From: Nitrospira sp.
GTDB taxonomy: Bacteria > Nitrospirota > Nitrospiria > Nitrospirales > Nitrospiraceae
Direction of reading: 5' to 3'
NCBI GenBank assembly: GCA_019636875.1
Contig: JAHBWR010000026.1
Span: 1 to 35,099, forward strand
DNA length: 35,099 nucleotides
In this document: piece by piece, positions 25,639 through 33,945 of the stretch
How positions within the stretch are numbered: position 1 is the first letter of the stretch
How the letters are laid out: the number at the start of each line of letters is the position of its first letter
Notes under the pieces: generated by a model
Told to the model about the DNA's origin: nothing
What the model saw: only the letters and a program-made list of their open reading frames with translations
Database searches by the model: none
Translations under genes and position numbers: made by a program

Positions 25639-26035
25639 CCTTTACCAATCACGCCACTCTGCTTACTATGACAGCGGCTTCCTCCTCCTTACAAGAACCA
25701 TTGAATGAGTGCCTCGGCATCCACTCATTCTTCCCTCTTGACCTGTCTCCCCGCTGAAGCGTAGGGTAGAGGTCTCTTCCTTCTACCTCCTCATCATCCG
25801 GAGGTGGTGTCATGGTCCTCCGAGGAAAACGCTTCCAACGGTCTGGGCCTGTCGGGTGTGCATTCCTCACAACACATTCCGTTTCATCGAATTTCCCCTG
25901 GTTCGCGCAGCCTCACCAGGAAATGCGTCTCAGTGTTGAAAAGCGGTTTCCATCGACTTTCCGGTTCCACAGACGTGTGAAATCTATGATGGTTCCCAGA
26001 GGACTCGCGCAGGATGACGCGTGAGGGTGTGACGT
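25639..26035. other. 397-bp region with no recognised gene
   Basis: Lies between the divergent exported-protein gene and a short plus-strand reading frame. No frame has recognisable similarity or a clear ribosome site. It presumably contains the promoters of both flanking genes; I could not place either. A GACGCGTGAGGGTGTGACG stretch near 26015-26035 has a short imperfect inverted character. Confidence 0.5.
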
Positions 26036-26215
26036 ATGTTATCTGAATATTGGGGAATCCTGATTAGTCTGTTGGTTTTTGTGGTCCTCCTTCTTGTGTG
26101 CATGGACATTCTCTCGTGTAGGAGTATGAGGAGTCGAAGCAGACCAACAAAGGCTGATGGCACCTCGAGCGAGAAGCTGGCACGACCGACGGCACCCAGT
26201 CACCATGCGATGTGA
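26036..26215 (+). CDS. Small single-TM peptide, 59 residues
   Basis: ATG 26036 opens MLSEYWGILISLLV then FVVLLLVCMDILSC, one TM spanning about residues 7-27, followed by an Arg/Ser-rich tail (RSMRSRSRPTKADG) that would lie in the cytoplasm. A GAGG lies about nine bases upstream. It ends at TGA 26213, 69 bp before the zinc-ribbon gene on the same strand, so the two may be co-transcribed. No family is recognised. The clear membrane segment plus positive-inside tail argues for a real gene, but a chance frame is not excluded. Confidence 0.45.
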   Translation: MLSEYWGILISLLVFVVLLLVCMDILSCRSMRSRSRPTKADGTSSEKLARPTAPSHHAM

Positions 26216-26284
26216 CGACGAGCGGGCTGCTTTCGTCTCGGACACAGTGCCAAAATGTACGACACCTTCATGCGAGGAGGCGTT

Positions 26285-26644
26285 ATGGGTCCGACTAAAG
26301 CCATCGTAAAAGGACAGGCACTGTACGAGGTGGTGGGTGGAAAATTGATCAAAGACGGCTTTGTGAACCAACAAGAGATTGAAGACTATGTCAATCACCA
26401 TTATCTCGTGCTGCCGGTCGTCGATAAACGAGGGGAACCATGGCTCCTTGAGGGAATGCCCGTGTATTGTCTTCATGGAACGCAATATGAAACCGTACAG
26501 GACGAGCGAATCCATCTTGCCCGCTGTCCGGATTGCGGAGGCATGGGGATTCGAGTCGACGAAATCGCGGTGGAGTCAGATTGTATCCGCTGTACGGCCT
26601 GCGGACATGAATTTGATACCAGGCTGGAGATGATGGAAAACTAA
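26285..26644 (+). CDS. Small zinc-ribbon protein of unknown function
   Basis: 119 residues from ATG 26285; GAGGAGG four bases upstream decides this start over an in-frame ATG at 26255. The N-terminal 70 residues (KAIVKGQALYEVVGGKLIKDGF, then EIEDYVNHHYLVLP) are alpha/beta with no family I know. The C-terminus has four Cys of a zinc ribbon in two pairs, RCPDCGG and CTACGHEFD, with an extra Cys just before (SDCIRC), giving five Cys. Such ribbons bind nucleic acid or act as a structural knuckle. No TM or signal peptide. The gene ends 56 bp before a convergent gene. Confidence 0.7.
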   Translation: MGPTKAIVKGQALYEVVGGKLIKDGFVNQQEIEDYVNHHYLVLPVVDKRGEPWLLEGMPVYCLHGTQYETVQDERIHLARCPDCGGMGIRVDEIAVESDCIRCTACGHEFDTRLEMMEN

Positions 26645-26660
26645 TGGCGTTCTGCATAGC

Positions 26661-26682
26661 CCGCCCTACCGGGGAGGGCAGG
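26661..26682. terminator. GC-rich hairpin between convergent genes
   Basis: GCCCT (26663-26667) and AGGGC (26675-26679) form a 5-bp stem with a 7-base loop, extendable by weaker pairs, located 17 bp past the zinc-ribbon stop and 22 bp before the end of the convergent gene. No T run follows on either side, so termination strength is uncertain. Confidence 0.35.
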
Positions 26683-26700
26683 ACAGATCAGCGTCTCTTG

Positions 26701-27570
26701 TTACCGAGCAATGCCGGAGGGAGACATCGGTTTCTTCCAGTGATAGGTGCCACCGTGCTCGCGGGGTGGAATATTCTTCTGCTTACCAACTCGTGTGTAC
26801 CACCAGATGCCCTTCGCCTCTGTGCCATCCTCTGACAGCTGAAGTTCAAACCCGCCTTCCCGGTCATTACCGGATTGATGCCACGTCCCCTCCCACAGAC
26901 GTCCGGCAATCTTGGCGGTGGTGAACCGCCCGCCATGCTGACTGTACTGACCATTTCCGTTCCGGTCGAGAGTCGCCTGGTACCGTTTGTCATCCTCGAC
27001 TTCGAGGATCTCCCACGTACCGCTCACGTCCGGTTCAGTTGAGGATTGTGATTGCCCGGGATGACGTTCCCGAGAATCAGCCGACGATGAACTCAACGCC
27101 CCTCCCAGATTCGCCGATCGAAATGATTCGTGCCAAGACAATAGTTGCCAGCGGCCTTCGCGACGTTCAAGGACACCGGTTTCTCGCATAGGGAGCACCG
27201 TGCGTTTGACCTCGGCCCCCTCTTGCATGTAGCGGATGTAATCCAGCTCCATCGCGTACCAGGCAAGATCTCCTTTTGTCCAAACCGTAAGTTCCCTGAT
27301 TGGAATCTCGAGTTTCTTCGCGTTGACGAATTCATCCCGCATGCCCTGTTCCAGTTCGGCCCACCCGATATACTTCCGCCCGGCCACTGCGTAACTGATG
27401 ATGTCGGCGTCATGGGCCATCAGTTGGGAGAGCGTCGGTAGGTCTTTTTCTGCGTTGGCTTGGATCATCCTGCGAATGGCTGACTCTGGATCGGAACTAT
27501 CCGACGCGATGGTGATCGAGGGGAAACCAAGTGCCAACACAAGGAGAGATCGTACAACAAGTTCCAGCAT
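26701..27570 (-). CDS. Exported SnoaL/NTF2-like protein with a C-terminal beta domain
   Basis: About 289 residues from ATG 27570, preferred over ATG 27576 and a TTG at 27585 because AGAGG lies seven bases upstream. A signal peptide (LVVRSLLVLALGFPSITIA-SD) is followed by an NTF2-fold domain (about 30-150) of the ketosteroid-isomerase/SnoaL kind: AIRRMIQANAEKDLPTLSQL, SYAVAGRKYIGWAELEQGM, then WTKGDLAWYAMELD and ETGVLERREGRWQLLSWHES. A Ser-rich linker leads to a second domain (DVSGTWEILEVEDDKRYQATL, KIAGRLWEGTWHQSG, AKGIWWYTR), which resembles a small lipocalin-like or nitrophorin-type barrel. Enzymatic activity cannot be claimed. Periplasmic location inferred. Confidence 0.7.
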   Translation of the reverse strand: MLELVVRSLLVLALGFPSITIASDSSDPESAIRRMIQANAEKDLPTLSQLMAHDADIISYAVAGRKYIGWAELEQGMRDEFVNAKKLEIPIRELTVWTKGDLAWYAMELDYIRYMQEGAEVKRTVLPMRETGVLERREGRWQLLSWHESFRSANLGGALSSSSADSRERHPGQSQSSTEPDVSGTWEILEVEDDKRYQATLDRNGNGQYSQHGGRFTTAKIAGRLWEGTWHQSGNDREGGFELQLSEDGTEAKGIWWYTRVGKQKNIPPREHGGTYHWKKPMSPSGIAR

Positions 27571-27638
27571 GGCCATGCCTCTCAACGGTATCGGGAGGGA
27601 TTATTGCGCAGATTACGCGCAGAGGCAATGGCAGTACG

Positions 27639-28178
27639 TCAGCGTTCCCATCGATACCCGACAAGAAATGGCATGACGGTCAACACGCCAAGTGCTCCGA
27701 TCGGCACTGTGCCCGCAACCGGGTGTTGGGCGGCAAGGAATTCATCGAGAGAGAGGCCGTGGAGGGGGAGGATAATGAGCCACTCCATCAGAACCCAGAA
27801 CACGAGCGCAACGAGACCGACTCCAAGCCGGACACCAGGCAACGGTGGGAGTGTGAACCGGTCGATCGCCCAGCGAGCGGCAATCATCACAGCCAGAAGA
27901 TGCGTGGGAATCTCCATCACCTGCGCGATCCGCTGGCTGAGGTGCAGCCCCACAACCTGGAGCCGAATAATCTCCAACACAACCCCTGCCCCAAGTGCGA
28001 CCAGAAAATATACGGCGCCGGCGTTGAGGACTTGCACCAGACCATGCGGCTGCTTCTCATCGGGGATATTCTCCCGCGTCGGGTTCTCCGGCAAGGGAAT
28101 CACGTACCGCGGCGCTTGACCGATCACGTCGGTAGAACTCGGCTTCTCCAACTCTTGAACTCCTCCGGATTTTTCCAT
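27639..28178 (-). CDS. Multi-TM membrane protein of unknown function
   Basis: 179 residues. A Pro-rich soluble N-terminus (1-45) is followed by about four hydrophobic segments: VLNAGAVYFLVALGAGVVLEI, IPTHLLAVMIAARWAID, VGLVALVFWVLMEWLIIL and IGALGVLTVMPFLVGY. Charged residues between them place the N-terminus in the cytoplasm. No catalytic motif or family is recognised. It lies 68 bp upstream of the SnoaL-like gene on the same strand, so the two may share a transcript. An inverted repeat at 28255-28285 lies 77 bp upstream and could be its operator. Confidence 0.65.
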   Translation of the reverse strand: MEKSGGVQELEKPSSTDVIGQAPRYVIPLPENPTRENIPDEKQPHGLVQVLNAGAVYFLVALGAGVVLEIIRLQVVGLHLSQRIAQVMEIPTHLLAVMIAARWAIDRFTLPPLPGVRLGVGLVALVFWVLMEWLIILPLHGLSLDEFLAAQHPVAGTVPIGALGVLTVMPFLVGYRWER

Positions 28179-28254
28179 GACGCAGGAGACAGTCTAGCCC
28201 AAACGTTTTCATTCCTCCATCATTCTGTGATTACGTACCAAGCACATTCGGCAT

Positions 28255-28285
28255 GAGCGAATCATGGAGCTGCGCCGATTCGCTC
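28255..28285. repeat. Perfect 9-bp inverted repeat upstream of a membrane-protein gene
   Basis: GAGCGAATC (28255-28263) and GATTCGCTC (28277-28285) with a 13-base loop. It lies in the 288-bp gap between the rhodanese stop (28467) and the membrane-protein start (28178). It could be the stem of a terminator for the rhodanese message or a dimer-binding operator. No T run follows. Confidence 0.6.
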
Positions 28286-28466
28286 CACAACCGTTCTCTA
28301 CACCGATAAAATATTCTTTTGGTGGACGTTCAGAGATACGTTCGTCATATGTCACCGAACGATCGCGTGGTGGGCAGACGTGGAAGCTTCTTAACCGAGG
28401 TTGGGTTTGCGATCTTGCCTTTGCGGACTGGTCATCTGGTTGGTTGCGGCAACCTCTCTCCCCGTG

Positions 28467-28979
28467 TTAGTCATAGATGTGCATTCCTCGCTTGAGCCAA
28501 AACCCCCAGAACCGTGAGTAGGCATGGATCCGGTCCGTTTCGGACCCATCGGTAGTCACGACTGGGCGTTGGGTGTTGACCCATTCGAAAATTCCGCCAT
28601 AGACATTGACCACGTTGAGATATCCTTCTTGCCGTAGTCGTTCCGCAATCTGTTCGCTGCGGTACCCCACGGCGCAGTAGACCGCCACCGGTGCTAGTTT
28701 ATCGATTCCAGCTAGCCGAGTCGGAGAGAACTCTTCATGCCCCACCCAGACGGCACCTGGAATATGACTCACCTCAAACTCTTGGTATCCACGGGCGTCC
28801 AGTAGGTGGAAGTTTTCCGAGGTGAGGGTATCCACCGACACCTCCGGCACGCTGTGTGAGAGCAACACGGACAGCAGGAGATCGTAGGACGTATCGTTCA
28901 CATGGACAGAAGCCTGCATATGACGCCCCCACAAAAGGAGGAGAACGAGGAGTAGCGCCAAGACAATGACATATCGCAT
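28467..28979 (-). CDS. Membrane-anchored rhodanese-domain protein
   Basis: 170 residues. An N-terminal hydrophobic stretch (MRYVIVLALLLVLLLLWG) acts as an uncleaved anchor or signal. The rhodanese domain follows: VDTLTSENFHLLDARGYQEF, VSHIPGAVWVGHEEF, and the active-site loop VYCAVGYRSE with the catalytic Cys, then AERLRQEGYLNVVNVYGGI. The loop is six residues long, as in sulfur-transferring members. The C-terminus (IHAYSRFWGFWLKRGMHIYD) is aromatic and not part of the usual domain. Probably faces the periplasm. The LDARGYQEF motif has an Arg-Gly in place of the more usual RExxE. Confidence 0.82.
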   Translation of the reverse strand: MRYVIVLALLLVLLLLWGRHMQASVHVNDTSYDLLLSVLLSHSVPEVSVDTLTSENFHLLDARGYQEFEVSHIPGAVWVGHEEFSPTRLAGIDKLAPVAVYCAVGYRSEQIAERLRQEGYLNVVNVYGGIFEWVNTQRPVVTTDGSETDRIHAYSRFWGFWLKRGMHIYD

Positions 28980-29033
28980 CAGGATCCGTAGGAGGACCGA
29001 CTCGATCCGGCACCCATCACCAAACCACAGGGC

Positions 29034-29333
29034 CTACGTCAATCTTCTTTTTGCCTTGTTGACTAACTTCCTGCCTATACCTTGCGCTCGGCCAAGCATT
29101 TTCCCGATGGCCGCTCCGGCCTGACGAGCCCTCGTGTGAGCCGCCATACTCCCGCGGTTCGCGTTCTCGGTCGTCGTCTTCGCCACCTTGCGAACCTGTT
29201 TGGCCGTGGATCGAGCGGTGTTCCGACCTTTACCGGCAAGACTTTTCCCTTTCTTAACGGCGACACGTTTCGTTCGGACCGCACGTTTGGTAACTTTCGC
29301 CGTGACTCGCTGAACCGATCGTGATGTGGCCAT
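29034..29333 (-). CDS. Histone-H1-like Lys/Arg/Ala-rich protein
   Basis: 99 residues from ATG 29333, chosen since GAGGAG lies seven bases upstream. Composition is extreme: Lys, Arg, Ala and Thr dominate, acidic residues are nearly absent, and motifs such as KRAVRTKRVAVKKGK, ARSTAKQVRKVAK and KLVNKAKRRL recall bacterial H1-like (Hc1/AlgP-type) chromosome-binding proteins. No hydrophobic core, so it is probably disordered until bound to DNA or RNA. The frame stays open to an ATG at 29396, but that extension is not preceded by a ribosome site. Its upstream region carries the large hairpin at 29406-29443. Binding to nucleic acid is inferred from charge alone. Confidence 0.72.
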   Translation of the reverse strand: MATSRSVQRVTAKVTKRAVRTKRVAVKKGKSLAGKGRNTARSTAKQVRKVAKTTTENANRGSMAAHTRARQAGAAIGKMLGRAQGIGRKLVNKAKRRLT

Positions 29334-29405
29334 TGTCATCTCCTCTCTGGGAACTCGCGTGCGACGGTGCTTCGTGAGGAGTATCATAGCCCGCAAGGTG
29401 GTTCA

Positions 29406-29443
29406 AGCATTCACGGTCTGAGAAGACCGGGTAGGTGAATGCT
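29406..29443. repeat. Nested inverted repeat (hairpin) between divergent genes
   Basis: Outer arms AGCATTCAC (29406-29414) and GTGAATGCT (29435-29443) are perfect 9-bp complements. Inside, GGTCT (29415-29419) and AGACC (29424-29428) pair around a GAGA tetraloop, leaving one 6-base bulge GGGTAG. A 14-bp stem overall. It lies 73 bp from the H1-like start and about 147 bp before the ATP-grasp start, in the shared promoter region. Confidence 0.75.
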
Positions 29444-29589
29444 CTCATTCCCATCGACACCCATACCGGCAAGGCAAAGCATGAGTCGCGTTGTGTTCGA
29501 TCCCTCGCTCACCTCTTGCATTAGCGATGAAAAGAGAAGACTATTGCCCCACACAGACTGTGCAAGGGTGCCTGCGGCAGGTTTACGAA

Positions 29590-31089
29590 ATGAGCCCCAA
29601 TTCGAACCGTCAGTTCCAACCGGCCAAACTCCGAGACCTTTTCAGGCGATATCAGATCGGCGAACACTTCGATGAGATGTTCGAAGCCCCTGAACGACTT
29701 CGGCCGCACTATCGCCAATTATATGAGCAGCTTCAGGCACTCTCGGTCGGCGAACTCGCCCAGTATCAAGAGCAGGCCGCCAGAGCATTTTTAGATCAGG
29801 GCATTACGTTCACCGTGTATGGCGACGCACAGGAGACGGAACGCATTTTCCCCTTCGACCTTCTGCCTCGTATCATTCCGAACAGCGAATGGCGACACAT
29901 AGAGCAGGGTGTACGGCAACGGATCCAAGCGCTCAACGCGTTCTTATTCGATGTCTATGGCGAGCAGCGCATTCTGCGCGAGGGGATTATCCCTCGTGAA
30001 CTCGTTGAAGGTGCATCAGGGTTTCAACGGGAGTTCGTTGGATTCAGACCTCCGCGCGATCTCTATATCCATATCGCCGGTATTGATCTTGTTCGGAACC
30101 AGGACGGCACCTACCTCGTCCTGGAAGACAATCTGCGGACTCCATCGGGCATCTCATATGTCTTGGAAACTCGTGAGATCATGAAGCGTGTCTTTCCTAG
30201 TTTGTTCAAACAAATGCGAATCAGGCCGGTCGATCACTATCCCAACCAGTTACTGGACAATCTTCGTTACCTTGCACCGGACATTCGCGAGAATCCCACC
30301 GTGGTCCTGCTGACACCAGGGGTGAATAATTCCGCCTATTTTGAACATTCGTTCCTGGCGCTTCAAATGGGGATCGAGCTGGTAGAGGGACGAGACTTGA
30401 TCGTGGAGTCCGATCGAGTCTACATGAAGACGACGCAGGGGTTGCAGCAGGTGGATGTCATTTATCGCCGAGTGGATGATACCTTTCTGGACCCGGAAGT
30501 CTTTCATCGCGATTCATTGTTGGGAGTGCCAGGTCTTATGCGGGCCTACCACGCGGGGAACGTGGCCTTAGCCAACGCAATCGGCAATGGCGTGGCAGAC
30601 GATAAGGCCATCTATGCATACGTACCTCAGATGATTGCCTTCTATTTGAGTGAGTCTCCCGTGCTCCCCAACGTCGACACCTATCTCTGCAGTAGAGAAG
30701 AGGATCGTAGGTATGTGCTCGATCATCTTCCCTCTCTCGTAGTGAAAGCCGTGAATGAATCCGGTGGGTATGGCATGTTGATGGGACCGGCCTCCACCAA
30801 GGCTGAACAGGAAGACTTTCGCGCGCGCATCCGTAACAATCCCAGAAACTACATCGCGCAGCCGATCGTGTCATTATCCAGATCGCCGTGCCTTGTCGAC
30901 GACCATACAGGCGGCTTCGAGTTTGGTGGACGGCATATCGACCTGCGTCCCTTCGTGCTCTCCGGTAAGGACATCACGCTTTCACTCGGCGGATTAACGC
31001 GTGTCGCGTTACGCGAGGGGTCTCTCGTCGTGAATTCCTCACAAGGCGGTGGCAGTAAGGGAACCTGGGTGCTGTATGGAGAAGATTGA
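29590..31089 (+). CDS. Circularly permuted type 2 ATP-grasp protein
   Basis: About 499 residues from ATG 29590; earlier in-frame ATGs (29491, 29527) exist but precede the conserved start of the domain. Recognised by the order of motifs: FDEMFEAPERLRPHYRQL near the start, RIIPNSEWRHIEQGVRQR, DLYIHIAGIDLVRNQDGTY, VLEDNLRTPSGISYVLE, VVLLTPGVNNSAYFEH, IYRRVDDTFLDPEVF, and KAVNESGGYGMLMGP with NYIAQPIVSLS near the end, the nucleotide-binding half that has been moved in the permuted fold. Members are thought to ligate amino acids or peptides, often next to alpha-E and transglutaminase genes, as here. Six bases separate it from the fusion gene, so they are surely co-expressed. Product unknown. Confidence 0.88.
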   Translation: MSPNSNRQFQPAKLRDLFRRYQIGEHFDEMFEAPERLRPHYRQLYEQLQALSVGELAQYQEQAARAFLDQGITFTVYGDAQETERIFPFDLLPRIIPNSEWRHIEQGVRQRIQALNAFLFDVYGEQRILREGIIPRELVEGASGFQREFVGFRPPRDLYIHIAGIDLVRNQDGTYLVLEDNLRTPSGISYVLETREIMKRVFPSLFKQMRIRPVDHYPNQLLDNLRYLAPDIRENPTVVLLTPGVNNSAYFEHSFLALQMGIELVEGRDLIVESDRVYMKTTQGLQQVDVIYRRVDDTFLDPEVFHRDSLLGVPGLMRAYHAGNVALANAIGNGVADDKAIYAYVPQMIAFYLSESPVLPNVDTYLCSREEDRRYVLDHLPSLVVKAVNESGGYGMLMGPASTKAEQEDFRARIRNNPRNYIAQPIVSLSRSPCLVDDHTGGFEFGGRHIDLRPFVLSGKDITLSLGGLTRVALREGSLVVNSSQGGGSKGTWVLYGED

Positions 31090-31095
31090 CGATCG

Positions 31096-33042
31096 ATGCT
31101 AAGCCGGACAGCAGAGTCGTGCTTTTGGATCGCCCGCTACACTGAACGAGCCGAGTACACGGCCAGGCTGATCAACGTCCACTATCAGTTGTTGCTGGAA
31201 AGCTCCAACCAACAAGATCAGAACACAATTTGGCGATGGTATTTGGAGAGCACCGGACAGCTCTCGTCGTACGAGGAGCGGAGGCAGCCTCTTGAAACGA
31301 TGACGGTGCTGCAATTCCTTACTTGTGATGCCGCCAATCCCAACGCTCTGGTCAATTTGATCAGCGCCGCCAGAGAAAATGCACGTGGCATTCAAGATCA
31401 GTTGTCCAGCGAGGTATGGCATCATATCAACCGGATGCACCTGGCGTGGAGAACCTACACGCCTGGGATCATCGCAGCCACACCACATCGACTGCTGACC
31501 GAGGTGCAAGATACCTGTTACACCCTACATGGCATTATGGCCAGCACGATGTTGCACGATGAAGGGTGGACCTTCTATCGGCTCGGCAAAGATATCGAGC
31601 GCGCGAACCATACGGCACGGTTGCTGGTCCATCCGATCCTTCTTCAGATGTCTCACGAGCCGACGGAACTGTCCGATTTGCATCAATGTGTCGCCGTCTT
31701 GAAGTCGGCGAGCGCCTACGAGGCCTACCGAAAAGTCTCCCGCTCGGTGGTCCTGCCGGAGAAAATCGTCGAGTTCTTGTTGTTGAATCAATATTTCCCG
31801 CGGTCTGTTCGGTTCTGCGCCCGAGGGCTTCGTCAACATATCGAACGACTGATGGATAAGTCATCCCGAGTGGCGGATCGAGAACCTGCCAGACTCATCG
31901 GGCAGATGGCTGCTGATTTGGACTTTGCGACATTGGAAGAAATCCATGAGATCGGACTGGAATCGTTTCTCACCGAGGTGTTGCGACAACTTGATCGCAT
32001 CACGATGGCGGTGGCGCGCACCTATTTCAGGTCCGAGGACACTGATGATGTGAGAATAGTGAACCCACGGCGTCATCTGCGGTTAGAGCATCATGAGGTG
32101 ACGGTTCATCAAGTGAAAGCCTTGCTTTCGGCACGCATCCAATTCACATACACCTATGAGGCGCCGGTGACGAATGTCAGGACCATCATGCGCGTGGCTC
32201 CCCATCAACATTACGGGAACCAGCAACGACTCGATGTCCGCTGGCATATGGATCCTCCGGCCGATTACCGGCATTATACTGACGCATTTGGAAATCTCGT
32301 GTGGCAAATGGATCATGCGCGAGTCGAAAAGGAAATTTCCTGTACCGTCGACATGCGTGTGGAAACACAAACCGGCTACCTCACAGACGGGTCCTTGGTG
32401 CTGCAGGGCACCGATCCCCTCGATACCGATTGCACGGTGGCCTCTCCCGAGTTCACCAGACTCACCCATCTGGTCGACCGATCTGAAGTCCTGGTGCGTC
32501 TTAGCGAACGGCTGCGGGGAGGAGGAGGCTCACCGGGTAAACTCGCAGAAGCCATCCTCCATCACGTGCATGCGGCTTTGCGGTATGAGCCAGGGCGCAC
32601 TCATGTCGGAACAACAGCCGCTGAGGCGATGGCCTTAGGGTCAGGGGTGTGCCAAGATTATACGCACGTGATGCTGGCACTCTGCCGTTTAGCCGGCCTG
32701 CCAGCCCGATATGTGTCCGGTCTCCTTCCAGGCGAAGGGCAGATGCACGCCTGGGTGGAAGTTCTGCTGCCGGCATCCGGACAAAAGCTTCCGATCTGGG
32801 TCGGGTACGATCCTACGCATCAGCGACGTTGTGACGAACGATACATCACGGTCGCTGTTGGGCGCGATTACCAGGACATTGCCCCGACCAGCGGGTACTA
32901 TGAAGGAGAAGCTCAAAACCGCCTCGACATGGCGGTCTCGGTGACGTTGGAGTCTCATGGCCCGATGGAACGTTGGATCAGCAGCCACGCACAGGGCACT
33001 GCTCCCATGTCGAATCTTGACGACCATCAACAACAGCAGTAG
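31096..33042 (+). CDS. Alpha-E domain fused to a transglutaminase-like protease
   Basis: 648 residues. Residues 1-312 are an alpha-E domain: MLSRTAESCFWIARYTERAE, an all-helical repeat with LHDEGWTFYRLGKDIERA. Residues 345-430 match the N-terminal beta domain of bacterial transglutaminase-like proteins (QFTYTYEAPVTN, DAFGNLVWQ). The papain-like core has Cys519 in GSGVCQDYTHVM, His551 in GQMHAWVEV and Asp572 in GYDPTHQ, a full triad. In most genomes alpha-E and transglutaminase are separate genes in one cluster with the permuted ATP-grasp; here they are joined, evidence that the two act in one complex. A hydrolase or amide-transferase on a peptide made by the ATP-grasp partner is inferred. Confidence 0.87.
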   Translation: MLSRTAESCFWIARYTERAEYTARLINVHYQLLLESSNQQDQNTIWRWYLESTGQLSSYEERRQPLETMTVLQFLTCDAANPNALVNLISAARENARGIQDQLSSEVWHHINRMHLAWRTYTPGIIAATPHRLLTEVQDTCYTLHGIMASTMLHDEGWTFYRLGKDIERANHTARLLVHPILLQMSHEPTELSDLHQCVAVLKSASAYEAYRKVSRSVVLPEKIVEFLLLNQYFPRSVRFCARGLRQHIERLMDKSSRVADREPARLIGQMAADLDFATLEEIHEIGLESFLTEVLRQLDRITMAVARTYFRSEDTDDVRIVNPRRHLRLEHHEVTVHQVKALLSARIQFTYTYEAPVTNVRTIMRVAPHQHYGNQQRLDVRWHMDPPADYRHYTDAFGNLVWQMDHARVEKEISCTVDMRVETQTGYLTDGSLVLQGTDPLDTDCTVASPEFTRLTHLVDRSEVLVRLSERLRGGGGSPGKLAEAILHHVHAALRYEPGRTHVGTTAAEAMALGSGVCQDYTHVMLALCRLAGLPARYVSGLLPGEGQMHAWVEVLLPASGQKLPIWVGYDPTHQRRCDERYITVAVGRDYQDIAPTSGYYEGEAQNRLDMAVSVTLESHGPMERWISSHAQGTAPMSNLDDHQQQQ

Positions 33043-33165
33043 GGAGACGATGTGTATCAGGAGAGCGTCCGGCTGTATGACCCGATTCTCGATCTTCCTT
33101 CGATCACAAGGCAGGTCGTATAATCGAAAGCCCAATGCTCTGTCTCCAACAACTGCACGGTGCGC

Positions 33166-33945
33166 TCAAGCGGCTTTACACAACCCGGATGTTGGAGACT
33201 CATCCGCCCACTGACCCACGTCAAGACCGTCAAGCCAATCGAGCAATTTTCCAACCATGTCACCTTCAAACACAGACCCATGTTGCGGACAGATCATGCG
33301 AGGCTTAATAGCACGGACCCGCTGAGTCCAACTCCGCAAGGCCAAGGTCGAAGGCATCCACCGCAGATGGAACCCACGCATATAGTCAACATGTTGATCA
33401 AAATTCGTCACGATCAAGCTGCTCTCATGACTGGGGACCAACGCGGAACCGATGTCACCGGAGAACAAGATCCCGGCTGTGGGATCGTACAGTGAAAAAT
33501 TTCCTGAGGAATGGCAGTAATGGGCGGGGACGGCTTCGACTTCGGCCCCATCGTCACCAATCTTGATGTGCATGCCCTTGTCAGGAATCGGATTCAGTGC
33601 GATAGCGGCACCCGTGCTAAAGTGACTAATGAATCCGGTCCAGAGCCACGAACAATAGGTCTTGATCGATGGGTTCAAGTCGAGCCACATGGCGAGAGAG
33701 GAAGAAATATCCGGATCTTGATGGCTGGCAAAGATGACACGGATATCTTGGACACGCACATACTTCGCAAGTTCAGCCAGTACTTGCGGGAAGATCTGAA
33801 TGCCGCCCGGATCGAGTAACATGGCTTGCCCGCGACTGACGATGACATATTCATTCGTATCAATCACGTGGGAATCCTTTTCGGGGTCACGGCCAATCAC
33901 GATCCATTGATGACCGTTTTCGTTATAGAGGATTCTACTCTGCAT
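33166..33945 (-). CDS. ODP-type di-iron metallo-beta-lactamase-fold protein
   Basis: 259 residues from ATG 33945 (GGAAGG eight bases upstream; ATG 33951 also possible). The metallo-beta-lactamase fold carries a complete di-iron ligand set as in flavodiiron and ODP proteins: His75, Asp77 and Asp79 (SHQDPD, with Asp where FprA has Glu), His145 (HYCHSSGN), Asp164 (FSGDIG) and His222 (PQHGSVF). There is no flavodoxin domain, so it is not an NO/O2 reductase of the FprA type; it matches stand-alone ODP oxygen-binding proteins, which act with chemotaxis receptors or kinases in spirochaetes. The preceding gene overlaps it by about 11 bp and resembles a chemoreceptor signalling domain, supporting a sensory role. 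Confidence 0.8.
   Translation of the reverse strand: MQSRILYNENGHQWIVIGRDPEKDSHVIDTNEYVIVSRGQAMLLDPGGIQIFPQVLAELAKYVRVQDIRVIFASHQDPDISSSLAMWLDLNPSIKTYCSWLWTGFISHFSTGAAIALNPIPDKGMHIKIGDDGAEVEAVPAHYCHSSGNFSLYDPTAGILFSGDIGSALVPSHESSLIVTNFDQHVDYMRGFHLRWMPSTLALRSWTQRVRAIKPRMICPQHGSVFEGDMVGKLLDWLDGLDVGQWADESPTSGLCKAA

Noticed and set aside
27531..28256. 241-codon plus-strand frame
   Set aside because: It is rich in His, Asn, Arg and Pro without domains, and covers a minus-strand gene with four convincing TM segments.
28264..28470. 68-codon plus-strand frame between the rhodanese and membrane-protein genes
   Set aside because: No ribosome site or similarity; it starts inside the inverted repeat at 28255-28285 and runs into the rhodanese stop.
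33119..33306. TATAAT at 33119-33124 followed by a short plus-strand frame
   Set aside because: No -35 at a proper distance, and the frame is antisense to the ODP-like gene. An antisense transcript is possible but not supported.
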